The notes under the pieces are model-generated. The model was given only the letters and a program-made list of their open reading frames with translations. It had not been told where the DNA came from and ran no database searches. A DNA stretch of 64,000 nt from Harmonia axyridis. Taxonomy: Eukaryota > Arthropoda > Insecta > Coleoptera > Coccinellidae. This document shows, in pieces, positions 45,973-56,141 of this stretch. Location: positions 49,662,798 to 49,726,797 of the forward strand of contig NC_059501.1 in the NCBI RefSeq assembly GCF_914767665.1, written 5' to 3'. A program made the translations under genes and the position numbers. How positions within the stretch are numbered: the stretch's first letter is position 1; each line of letters begins with the position of its first letter.

Positions 45973-47560
45973 CTATCGGAGGGTCCTAAGTGCCAAATAG
46001 GGAGCTGAAGAAACTCCATAAGTGACGGTGTTAAGGCGATAATATTGGAGAGGTTCCTGTTTGGTGAAACGCCAGACTATGCGTTGATAATCCCTTTGCT
46101 CAGGGCTTATCAAGATCTGTCGATACATCTGTCTGACATCGGCAGTGAAGACATATCGATGTAGACGAAAGCGAAGCAGAAGAGTGAAAATATCCGCTTG
46201 CAGTTTCGGGCCAGTAAGAAGAAGATCGTTGAGGGATTTGCCATTAGCAGATGCGCAAGAGGCGTTGAAAACCACTCGAATTTTAGTAGGAGGGTCGTCA
46301 GGGCGATGTACAGGATGATGAGGGATGTAATAGGGTTCATATCGCGGACAATCAGAAGATTCAGGAACCAATTCCATGTGTCCACTTTCGAGATAATCAT
46401 GCATGAACTCATGATAGGCGACACGAAGAGCAGGGTTATAGTCTAGACGATGTTCCAACCGAATAAACTGCCTAGTCGCCACGTTGACGGAGGTACCCAG
46501 CCGAGAAGATGACAAGGGTAAACCAACGGTGTATCTTCCATTGGAGTCACGAGTTACATCAGCGCGATACAGCATTTCACATTCTTTCTCTGCAGGAGTT
46601 AAAGGTAGCACTTCAGGTACCTTGTCGAGTTCCCAAAAGCGACGAACGAGGTGGACAAGCTCCTGGTCTGAATGATGCGAGGGGCTCATGTTCATGGTTT
46701 GAAGATCGGTAACGGCATGAGATTTTATCACGTCAGATGGTAAGAGTTGGGGAGATGCATCAGAAGACTTAGGTTTGTCAGAAGAGGAATGGCAGGGGAT
46801 CACTGATAGAGGAGAACCAGGCTGCGGAAGTGACGAAGAAGGAACAGCAGGTGATGACCCTGCAGAAGATGATGAAGAGGTGTGCTGTTGGGAGGCCTGA
46901 TGGGTACTTGGAGGATGTCGAGTGAAACCATTGACAATGTCAGGTGAGAAGGAAACATGTTTTGTTCTCTTGCGATAACGAGCATAGGGCCCATAGAGCA
47001 CCCAACCTAAGGTGGTAGATAATGCCCCTGGAAGTTCAGACGATGGGCGCAACGTGCCAGGAAGAATTAGATGAGGGAGCACATCCGAACCAATCAACAT
47101 CCCTATGATGCGAGGAAGATAGAAGAGTGGATCAGCTAGGTTGAATTGCCGAAACTCAGACCATCGGCCATTGAATGCTTGGACAGAAAGAGGATCTAGG
47201 TGGCCGTCAAGAACGTAGGCTTTAATGATTAGATTTGGGGGATCCCCTTGGTGACAGAGTGTGACGTATGCGTACCCTTGGATGCGAAACTGATCCGCGT
47301 TACTCCAGGTGCGAAGTTGAATAGCTTCGGGGTGAATGCGCAGACGAAGCTTGGTGGCCCAATCTCGGGTGATGAGGGTGTGTTGGCAACCTGAATCAAG
47401 AAGAGCACGACATTCCGCCGGTTGTCTAGACGGATCCAAGCGGTAGGCATAAGGTAGTCCGGATTACTTGTCTGACGCAAGGCAGAACGCGCAGATGAAA
47501 GTAGATGACAAGGAGAGAACAGACGAGACGTCGTGGACGGATGTTGGACCGACGGGGTGA
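45973..47560 (-). pseudogene. BEL/Pao protease and RT N-terminal part
   Basis: The retropepsin-like region has CRALLDSGCQHTLI (active-site DSG, about residues 10-22 of the frame at 47439) and GMLIGSDVLPHLILPG. After a low-complexity linker the RT begins with RRFWELDKVPEVL and includes KIRVVFNASCASANGKSLND, VFTADVRQMYRQI and YYRLNTVTYGVSSAP. An in-frame TAG at 45973-45975 stops it just before the catalytic box, which continues in the same frame. 47560-47440 shows a frame change linking gag and protease. Confidence 0.8.
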
Positions 47561-47588
47561 GTCGGCCGCAAACTGACCACACTCGTAG

Positions 47589-49076
47589 TCATTCCGAACT
47601 ATGGCCAGACGAGGCTGAACCTGCCCCCCTAGAAAACGTGCGCGACATGCCGAGATTCATTAATCGACCTCTTACTCCAGCTCGAGAGATAGGAGTACGA
47701 GCTGACTGCTCTGAAGAAATAGGTGGAGAGGGCGATAGGTCTGTCAATTGGTCCTCCGTGCGGAAAACAGAAGGTGGAGAGGGGAGTTGGTCTGTCGACT
47801 GCTCCCTCGTGTGGGAAACGGAAGACGACGTAGTGGCAGTAGAGGCCATGTGAAGGATTGTATGGTGACGTGCTCCGCACGTGTGGCAGCATTGACTTGA
47901 CCCGCAGTCAGCAGTGGAGTGGAACGACGACATGCAATTTCTGCACAATCGTTGCTCAGTCACGAAAGCTCTTCGCTTATGAATAGTCATGGCCTTGAAT
48001 TCACGACACTGGCGAATGGAGTGATTTGCAGAGCAGAAAACACACGTGTGCGATGAAGATGAGCGCGAACCAGTGTATGCCGGACGGCGATAGGACTGGC
48101 CAGAGGATGAAGGCACAGCCGATGGAGAAACAGAAGCTGAGGCTACCGGTGATGGTGGTCTTGACGACCTCTTCGCCACAGACGAACGGGATGAAGTGAT
48201 GGAAGTGCTTTCTAACACTCGCAGCTGTCGATTGGTGAATTCGAGCAGCTGCGAGAGATTGGGAAAGTCATCCGAGGATAACTGCCCCTCGAACAACTGA
48301 CGAGATGGTACGTCGAGGTTGCGCAAAGCCAGAGAGAACAGAAGATAGTCCGCCAAATCTGGTATGGGCAGCGCCTTGATGGCATTGATCGCGTTTTGAT
48401 GCGTGGTGGCGAACTGTTTCAGCTGGGACAAGGAAGAAACAGACGCAGGCCGTGAATCCAGTATCTGGCTCACATACAGGTCAGCAAGCCGACGAGGATT
48501 TTGATAACAGGAGGACAGGGCTTGATAGGCGAGAGCGTAATTCAAAGAATTCATCTCGAAGCCGGAGATGACAGAAGCCGCCTCACCAGCAAGAGAAGAT
48601 GCTAGAAGATGGAACTTCTGGACTGGCGCCAGGGAGCTATTTTGATGCACTAGGGCATCAAATAGCGCGATGAAGCCAGGCCATTCCTCGATGTTTCCAT
48701 GAAAAGAGGGCAATTCGACACGAAGAATGGGGAGATCAACAGAGGAAGGCTTCGCAGCCAAAGGAGATGCAGTCAGATTGCTATGGGCAGCACGGACATG
48801 CAGGCAAATCTCAAAAAAGGCAGAAAACTTTGAGGGTGCCTCGTCCTGTTCTTCCTCTAACTGAGAGGTTAGCTTTACGATCAACTCGTCAGCCTCTTTG
48901 AAGGTCTTCTCTACCTTAAACAACTCGGCCAAGCACATGTTGGCAACATCTGCTTCGGTGGTCAAACCTTTGATTAGTTTGAGTAGAGTGGAAGCCGCTG
49001 CGAATGCATTTTCGCGCTTGACAATGTAATAATCGGGAATTTGAGATTCTCGATTATTGGGTCTGGACGTCGCCAA
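47589..49076 (-). CDS. BEL/Pao gag
   Basis: The 495-residue open frame starts MATSRPNNRESQIPDYYIVK. Residues about 120-290 match the DUF1759 gag region of BEL elements (ILRVELPSFHGNIEEWPGF, FHLLASSLAGEAASVI, YQNPRRLADLYVSQIL). A serine-rich linker (about 300-345) precedes three Cys/His motifs (CVFCSANHSIRQC, CRNCMSSFHSTADC, then CHTCGARHH). In BEL/Pao it forms the particle core and binds RNA. It ends at TGA/TAG-type stop at 47589 while related elements usually read on into protease, so either a lesion or a programmed step separates gag and pol. Confidence 0.8.
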   Translation of the reverse strand: MATSRPNNRESQIPDYYIVKRENAFAAASTLLKLIKGLTTEADVANMCLAELFKVEKTFKEADELIVKLTSQLEEEQDEAPSKFSAFFEICLHVRAAHSNLTASPLAAKPSSVDLPILRVELPSFHGNIEEWPGFIALFDALVHQNSSLAPVQKFHLLASSLAGEAASVISGFEMNSLNYALAYQALSSCYQNPRRLADLYVSQILDSRPASVSSLSQLKQFATTHQNAINAIKALPIPDLADYLLFSLALRNLDVPSRQLFEGQLSSDDFPNLSQLLEFTNRQLRVLESTSITSSRSSVAKRSSRPPSPVASASVSPSAVPSSSGQSYRRPAYTGSRSSSSHTCVFCSANHSIRQCREFKAMTIHKRRAFVTEQRLCRNCMSSFHSTADCGSSQCCHTCGARHHTILHMASTATTSSSVSHTREQSTDQLPSPPSVFRTEDQLTDLSPSPPISSEQSARTPISRAGVRGRLMNLGMSRTFSRGAGSASSGHSSE

Positions 49077-50423
49077 CGTGCGGTAGGTAGATCAGACCCT
49101 TGTAAGGTCAGGCACTTGACATTAGACTTGGTGGAGACTAATAAAGTGTGAAATTTATTGGTTCCCTATTTGTCCTATTTGTCAAATCTGGATGATGGAA
49201 ATCATTTTGTACAAGTCGATACTTAGGTGCAGTCTCGACCTCAGCCGATAAGAATGTACGTTTTAGGGTGTTAAAAATTAGTTTATCGAAGTTTGTTGAG
49301 TGGTCTCCTTATGGGAACATGCAATCCGTGGGAAGAGAAAAACTTGGCAACAACGGAAAAAATCCAATTTTTGAAGGTACGCCCATCGGGGGGCGGGAAA
49401 ATAAGTAACCGTAGGCCAAATCAGAGAAAAATTAGGCAGTTAGTGACGAGTAAGTTTCGGGAAACGGTTAGTTTCGGGGAGTTCAGGGAACTCAAGAATC
49501 AGTTCGGGAATTAGGAAGTTTAGAGTTGAAGGTAGAAGTTAGTCGATATAAATGTTTTGGAAGATTAGGTTTGAAACGTAGTTTGAAAAATTCAATAATA
49601 ATATATGTTTTTTTTGGTTTTGTCACGGGTCGACAATAGATTCAGTAGAGTTAAAGATTAGTCATAACGGTATCGGTTCGCCAAAGTTTCCGTGAGGTTC
49701 GAGATACGTTTCGCGAGAGTGGACTGGATGTGAAGGATTATCCATCGAAGGAATTGACAGGTAGCAAGTGAGAAATTCAAAAGTTTAATTTTTTTGTTTG
49801 GTTGTTCTGTCCAATGTTCTGAAATCTCCAGTTAGTTTATGTAAAAGTTTAAGGCAAGTCCTCCGAAGATCAGTTTTGGTTCAAGCTTGATTTTGTTTAA
49901 TTTTTTTTGTGTTATTAAAATTATAAAAGAGCTTATGCCTTTTAGATATCTCTAGATCTGTTCCCAAAGAAAAATCCAGTTTAACACTAAGTCCTGTCCC
50001 TAGTGCGACAGGCCTTACCCACACTTTCTCCCTTAATAAAGGAGAAATTTTAATTAACATCTTTATAACACTACCACCACCTTGATCAGAGGAAAGCCGC
50101 TCTTCCAATGATCACAAGAGGCGGTGGATTAGTACAACAACCGCCTCAGAGATAGAGGCCTTCAATTTATCCATCGACGGCATTTTAACTTTCGAACGAC
50201 CCCGGTATAAAGAAATAAATTGATTAGGAATTTATAGTTCGAAAAGTGAACAGACGATGCTTATCTTGCCAAAGGAGATAATAAACAGATGACGCGCGAT
50301 AAGCCGTTCAATTAATTTTCCACTTGATTTATTGAAAAGAAAATTAAACGGTGAATTTAAACGAATAATCAGATGAAAGGAAATTGAAATGAGACTGAAA
50401 TTATGGAATTAATTTGAACAATT
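49077..50423 (-). other. BEL 5' leader
   Basis: About 1.35 kb between the primer-binding site and the gag start has no convincing coding frame. Several short repeats rich in GTTT and TTAG are visible. A long leader is not unusual for BEL elements. Confidence 0.5.
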
Positions 50424-50441
50424 CCCGGGTTTCGGCACCAA
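50424..50441 (-). promoter_or_regulatory. BEL primer-binding site
   Basis: On the minus strand TTGGTGCCGAAACCCGGG directly follows the 5' LTR. This is the usual place and a typical BEL/Pao sequence for tRNA priming of minus-strand DNA synthesis. The tRNA species was not assigned. Confidence 0.75.
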
Positions 50442-51404
50442 TAATTGATCGCAAATTATTGCAACCAATTTCAGATGACGATAACTATTGAGAGATTAAG
50501 CAACTTGAAAGAATTTGTGTGCACTTACCTCGTGAGTTAAGAGAGATGATGTCTGGGAATTTACCCCCTAATCTGGTGGCAGAAGATGGTCAGGTGGATG
50601 GGTAAAAGGGATGATTAACCTCTTCTGCACCGGCTTCGTGGTTATCACTCAATTTGAGTAGATTAGATGAATTTCAAGTAATCAAATAACTTAGTTTGAT
50701 AAATTTCAGAATCGATAAGCACAGTTTGACACTTGAGAAAAATAATTATTATTGATTATTATGGCGATGTTCAGTGACGGCTCGTCAGGGTCGGCAGGGT
50801 CGGCCGGGCCGACCCAAAAATTATCGGGAAACAGAAAATAATTCTAGATATTCAATTCATTCAAACTCAATCGGAGTTATCGATTTCGATATCCAAATTC
50901 CCTCGGTAATGAATATTTCCACTCAGAACACAAAAATATAGCTCATAACGGCTAATATTTTCTTTCGGACCCACCTAATATTCGATTTCCAAAGCATCCA
51001 GCGTTGTTATTCCCTTTCATAAATTGTAACAAACCACAATCGTAAATGGTTACTTTTCGTAACATCACCCCAAACAGGTTATTCCAGAATTGTACGTAAC
51101 ACCGTAACATTAGGTCTGAAATGTAACACAAATGTTACAATTATACAATTGCAACCCCTGGAATGTCACTGAAAGCATCTCATCACGTTAGGTCGGCCAA
51201 GAGCCGATGGCGGAACCAGCGCTACCGAGAGCGCTACGTAAAGGAAAAGATACTACGACATACGCCCAGAATACGACCACTCAATAGAACGGCACAACAA
51301 CTCGATGTAAGGTCGCTTCCCAATACACAGGGTCGGCTGGCCGGTTATCGTATTGCAGAGCGTCAAGCAACAACTTTTCACAGTTTATTTCAAATATTTG
51401 ATAA

Positions 51405-51660
51405 TTAAATGAATGGTTAATTTATGTATTTATTTATATTTTTATTAAATTATGAGACATTATGTCTCAATCAGAAAAAAACTCATTTATGCCGTTCGAT
51501 AGTAGCTATTGATTTTCAGATCATGAAAATATAATTAATATATTCAAATGAATGGTTAATTATGGGATATTACGTCTCAATCAGAAAAGAACTTATTTAT
51601 GCCGTTCGATAGTAGTTAGGTATTGATTTTCTGATCATGAAAATATAATTAATATATTCC
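51405..51660 (+). repeat. Tandem duplication in the hAT element
   Basis: A segment of about 125 bp (containing TATGCCGTTCGATAGTAG and GATCATGAAAATATAATT) occurs twice in direct orientation with a few differences, at about 51410-51535 and 51550-51655. Confidence 0.75.
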
Positions 51661-51704
51661 TAACTTCGAAAACATCCTGATTCCAAAAGTTCTGTAATTT
51701 CGAG

Positions 51705-52765
51705 GGAGAAAATTCGCGAGGAAATAAATAATTCTGCGTGCTTTTCTTGGGAAATAGACGAAACAACGGATGTTGAATGTTTTTGTCAGATGTCAGTAAT
51801 TTTCCGCTTCGTTCGAGAAGGTAAAATATCCGAACGATTTTGGGGTTTTTTCGATGTTAGTAAAGGTCGAACCGCGAATGATATTTTCAATACCTTGTTG
51901 GACAATTTTAAAGATTTCAATTTAGCGACTAAATTAGTAGGTCAAACATATGACGGGGCAGCTGTGATGGCGGGGGAAATTAATGGGTTACAAGCGCGAA
52001 TAAAAACAATTGCTCCTCAAGCACTATTCACGCACTGTTATGCACATAAATTGAATTTAGTGTTACAAGATTCGACCAAGAAAATCAATGAGTGTAGCGT
52101 GTTTTTTTCGAATCTTTCAGGATTTTCGTCGTTTTTCACTAAATCAAGTAAACGCACTAATATTCTAGACGAAATTTGCAAAAAAAGATTACCCTCTAGC
52201 TCGGAAACTCATTGGAATTTCAAATCTCGCACTGTAAAAACAATATTCGATAAGAGAGAAGAATTAATTGAAGTTTTTGATCATATCAGCGACAATTTAG
52301 ATGAATGGGATGATATTACAATACGTGAAGCTACCGGTCTGAGGAAAATGTTGAATGATTTCGAATTTTTGTTCATTCTCCACTCTTTTAATTTGATTTT
52401 ACATACACAGTTCCCGTTTTTTCTATAATCCAGCATAAGTTATCAGATATAACTTATTGCAACGTCAGAATCACTTCTTTATTATCGACTCTGAAAAAAT
52501 TTCGCACAGAAGATGAGTATTTCATTCGCTTATATTCAGAAGTAGAAAAACTCCCAGAAGTAATGCCACCGAGTGCTAGACGTCGAAAACGTAAAATAGA
52601 TTCCGAAATTCAGCTCACGGATAATTCCTCAATGAAACGGCTTTTTTGTGGAATTCTGGATTTAATTATAACTCAAATTGAAATAAGGTTTGAAGACATT
52701 TCATCACTTCATTTTTTGGAACTAATGAATTTTAATAAATTTGATATATACGTTCGTAATTTTCC
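51705..52765 (+). pseudogene. hAT (DUF4371/ZMYM1-like) transposase, N- and C-truncated
   Basis: The frame enters at about 51705 (EEINNSACFSWEIDETTDVE, containing the DETTD first-aspartate motif). It continues with SVIFRFVREGKISERFWGFF, LVGQTYDGAAVMAG (second region), the CYAHKLNLVLQD motif and THWNFKSRT. Stops or frame changes occur at about 52428 and 52745. The C-terminal ASAERSF-type dimerisation region is absent before the right terminus. Confidence 0.8.
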
Positions 52766-52932
52766 GGAGTGTGGCCGACCCACATCTCGAGGGCACGAGC
52801 CGTCACTGGCGATGTTTGTTTACCGACCGGGTTTACCGACCGGGTTTACCGACCGGGTTTTTTACCGACCGGGTAATACCGCGGCCGCAGTTGGCGCCAA
52901 CAAACAACAAATTTTCACGATTTAACACTAGG

Positions 52933-54546
52933 AATATTGCTTTCTTGTTCTTTTGATATTTATTCAGTTTTTTAGAAAAATACGCTACGGGTTTCATTTC
53001 ACCATTAATCTGTTTTTGTTTAAGAACAGCTCCTACTCCTTGAATACTGGCATCAGTATATATAGTAGTATAGGCACTTGAGTCGAAAATTGCAAGAATT
53101 GGCTCAGAACAAAGGATGTCCTTAACCTTATTGAAAGCTTCCTGACAATCCAATGACCAATTGAATTTTACATCTTTTCTCAGTAAATTATGCAACGGTT
53201 CTAATAATCTAGCTGAATCTTTTATATATTTGTGATAAAAATTAACTTTACCCAAAAATTGCCTTATCTTCTTCCGAGTATCTGGTGGAGAAAAATTCCT
53301 AATGGAAATTAAATTGTCATTTATAGGTCGTACTGTATTGTTTCCTACAATATGTCCTAAATATTTGACTTCTTCTTCTGCAAAATTACACTTGATAAAT
53401 TTAAGTCTGAATCCTTCATTACATATTGCATTCAAGAGATTGTCCAAATGTTCTATATGTTCGTCAAATGTTGAAGAAAATATTAGAATATCATCTATAT
53501 AATTTAGGCAGAATAAATTCAGGTTATATTTTCTGATAATATTATTCAATATACGTTGAAATATGGCCGGGGATGTTTTAAGTCCGAAAGGTAAACATTT
53601 CCATTGCCAGTGACCATTCTGTGTCACAAAAGCAGTCTTATATCTATCTTTGATGCGAATAGGAATCGACCAAAAGGCAGAATTTACATCTAATGTTGTA
53701 AAGAATTTTGCATTTCGGGTCTTGGCTAATATTTCATCAATTAATGGGAAAGGCTGTGGTTCGGGAACAATTAATTTATTGAGTTCACGAAAATCGACAC
53801 ACAATCTGGTTTTAGACCCTTCATCTCTCTTATATGCTAAAGTGACTGGTGATGCAAAAGGTGAGGAGGACTCCTCAATCAGATTCGCTTTCAACAATCT
53901 TCCTATTTGGAATTCTATCTCTTTTTGATCCTCCATTGAGCATCTGTACGGTTTTTTTGCTATAAATTTGTGTTCTAAAAGTTTTATATGTGCCTCATTA
54001 TTTTGCACCTGACCAATATCAAACTTGTGTTTTGAAAAAATATGGTCATATTTATTTATTAAAACTTCAATTTTACTTCTCTGATTTCTCTGATTGTCTA
54101 ATTTTGCTTCGAAAAGTTCTGTTGGTATCCCTTCATTGAAATTGATGGTGTAATCATTATTATTATTATTATTATTGAGATAATCGATCTTTCTCTCTTC
54201 ATTCATATCTAATCTTTGATAAATATTCAAATCAAAATCTTGTTTTAATTGAAAATTGGAAATAGAATCTAGTCCGAGTAGAATATCATACTCGAAATTT
54301 TTCTCATTAACCACAAAAAGTACAACTTCTTTTTCGATATTATCGATTCTCATTTTTGTAATTATTTTTCCTGAAAAATTTGCCCTGCCACTGACTGTTT
54401 TGAATGTGTTTCTATTCTCTTGATATGTAGACATAACTTTTCTGCTACTTTGGAATTCAGAAGACTAACATTTGAACCCGAATCATAAATTCCACATAAT
54501 TCATTATTATTTATAAACACCTTCAATTTTATCAATGGCAACAGTC
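52933..54546 (-). pseudogene. Gypsy protease-RT-RNase H N-terminal part
   Basis: The protease active site IYDSGSNVSLLNS is at about 54495-54460, followed by a frame change near 54435. The remaining frame is open from 54434 through the BEL junction at 52933. It has the flap-like YDILLGLDSIS, the RT motifs RLCVDFRELNKL, FFTTLDVNSAFWSI and the catalytic NYIDDILIFS (about 53500), and the RNase H start TIYTDASIQGVGAVLKQ. It stops artificially in the BEL LTR. The continuation KKAIFLECLA is restored by joining 52933 to 42796 (one CTAGG copy kept). Confidence 0.85.
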
Positions 54547-55732
54547 TTAGTTTTTTTGGTTTGAAATGGCCTCATTTAATTCATCCTGTATCCCAACATT
54601 GTTTAACGTTCTTATGTTTCCAGGTATGTTCTTTCGTTCGACATTATTGGATTTATTCCTTAGCCGACAGACTGTTTCTAGGTGAAATCTACCTGAGAAG
54701 CCCTTCTTCTCACAAATTGAGCATGGTTCCTTCTTAATTGGTTTTCTATTTGTTTGTGAATAGGATGGAATTTGTTCGGCAGATTTAGTCATTCTATGAT
54801 TATCTTTATTTCGACCGTTATCATATTTTTTTTGAACTTTCTAGCTTTCGCAATTTTCCCAATAATTTCTCGAAAGTTGTTACTTTTTATCGATTAATTC
54901 TATCTTGTAAGATATCTGGCAAACTCGTGACAATTAAATCAATTAATATGTCAGTTGGAAAATTATTTCGGAGATTTAACAACAAATTTTCTTTCCTAAA
55001 AGCATAGTCCACTAAACTTCCTCCTATATACCTAAATGAATACGCCTCTCTATATTTATGCCAACTCGTTTCACAAAAACTCTCTAAGAAATTTTCTTTC
55101 CATATTTGAAAACTTTTGTCTAAACCTAATCTAATTAATTTAGAATCAAACCATTCTTTCGCTATTCCATCCATAAACAACCGTAAAATCAAAATTCTGT
55201 CTCAATCTTCTTCTACTTCACAACGCGTGCATTCCGTCTCGAATTTTTCTAACCATAAATTAACTAAAACACTCTTACCATCAAAATTATTCAGCACAAA
55301 ATCCTCCTTTATCTTCTTGAAATCCTTTTTATTCTCCTTGCTTTTTCTTGGAAGTTCTACCGTATCCTGTGGTTCTGATGATTCTTGTCCAAATACTGTT
55401 CTCACGTATGCGGGTGAATAAATCAGTTGTAAATATTCATCCTTAAACATCACATCTTCTTCGGCATCAAAATATATTTCTTTCAACTCCGGGGTTGATG
55501 AAATGACGCTCTTACGAAATGAACCTCTTGCTTTAATCGATTTCAAGATATTCTTCACCTTCGGTAGAGCCAAAAGTTCATGATGGTCAGATATATCCTG
55601 TTTGTCCTCTGGTATTTCATAATATGTTTTTTCTGTTCCCGTAGTTTGGATCCATTTGAATTTGTATGTATTTTTCTTCTTATCAGTATTTGATGCTTCC
55701 AAAGCGATGCAAATTTTCATGGTTGTCGTCAT
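54547..55732 (-). pseudogene. Gypsy gag
   Basis: The gag starts at ATG 55732, only 22 bp inside the 5' LTR, so the leader is very short. 55732-55202 and 55192-54887 are consecutive frames; the second has MILRLFMDGIAKEWFDSKL and a Trp-x-Phe-Leu-Glu-Ser-Phe pattern typical of gypsy capsid. 54792-54547 includes a knuckle-like Cys-x2-Cys, His, Cys cluster (CSICEKKGF, then HLETVC). Frame changes near 55195 and 54850 break it. Confidence 0.7.
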
Positions 55733-55754
55733 TATAGCTTACGTTTTTGATTTA

Positions 55755-56135
55755 TAAGAATGTAATCAATTCTTATTTTTATAATCAAAGAAATAGACGA
55801 TTTGATGTCTTGAATCTGTAAGATTTATTTTGTTCAGTTTAAAATATAACATAATAACATACAAAAAAAAATAATATTATACAAAGTAATACAAAAAATA
55901 AAATAAAAATAAATAAAAACAAATAAAAAGAAATAGCTTACTGACCTGTAAGAAATCAAAAACAATGCCACTTCTTCGGTATTCTAAAATAACTCACAAA
56001 TACCACATGAACTAGTCTTAGGTTAGAATCTCAGACATAGAACGTAGATCATAGAACATAGATCATAGAACATAGATCATAGAACATAGAAGTTATAAAG
56101 TTGTTTTCCCTAAAAATAACAGTCTTATTTTTACA
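55755..56135 (-). repeat. Gypsy 5' LTR
   Basis: 381 bp; minus-strand start TGTAAAAATAAG. It holds three copies of a GATCATAGAACATA-type unit (56045-56092) where the other LTR has one, which explains its extra 27 bp. Confidence 0.8.
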
Positions 56136-56141
56136 TATTTA

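Larger units (their letters stand above)
50772..52808 (+). mobile_element. hAT transposon in the BEL 5' LTR
   Basis: The ends CAGTGACGGCTCGT and ACGAGCCGTCACTG are inverted repeats, flanked by the 8-bp duplication GCGATGTT (50764-50771 and 52809-52816), as hATs make. The 2,037-bp interior keeps part of a ZMYM1-like transposase but lacks its zinc finger and hATC end, so the copy needs a transposase supplied elsewhere. Confidence 0.9.
42802..52927 (-). mobile_element. BEL/Pao retrotransposon nested in the gypsy element
   Basis: Minus orientation. LTRs are 42802-43288 (3') and 50442-52927 (5', enlarged by a hAT insertion). CTAGG at 42797-42801 and 52928-52932 is the 5-bp target duplication; its removal restores gypsy coding sequence. 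The interior holds gag, protease, RT, RNase H and integrase with only a few lesions, so this copy is younger or less decayed than most in the window. The coding part is markedly G/C-richer than the gypsy host. Confidence 0.9.
50442..52927 (-). repeat. BEL 5' LTR, split by a hAT element
   Basis: The LTR parts are 50442-50771 and 52817-52927. Minus-strand start TGTTAAATCGTG, end GCGATCAATTA. A 13-bp repeat TTTACCGACCGGG occurs four times (52819-52873). Confidence 0.85.
40988..56135 (-). mobile_element. Ty3/gypsy LTR retrotransposon hosting a BEL element
   Basis: LTRs are at 40988-41341 (3') and 55755-56135 (5'), and the element reads on the minus strand. TATTTA (or TATT) lies outside both ends (40982-40987 and 56136-56141). 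Domain order is gag, zinc knuckle, protease, RT, RNase H, integrase, the Ty3/gypsy order. The BEL element at 42802-52927 sits in the RNase H coding region; after its removal the gypsy element is about 5.0 kb. The polypurine tract (GTGTGGGGGGA on the minus strand) is at 41342-41352. Confidence 0.85.

Noticed and set aside
45191..46712. Plus-strand frames opposite the BEL pol
   Set aside because: They are shadows of the real minus-strand gag-pol coding sequence.
51163..51408. 81-residue frame in the left part of the hAT element, G/C-richer than its flanks
   Set aside because: No motif is recognised and it does not match the expected zinc finger; it could be captured DNA, but evidence is lacking.
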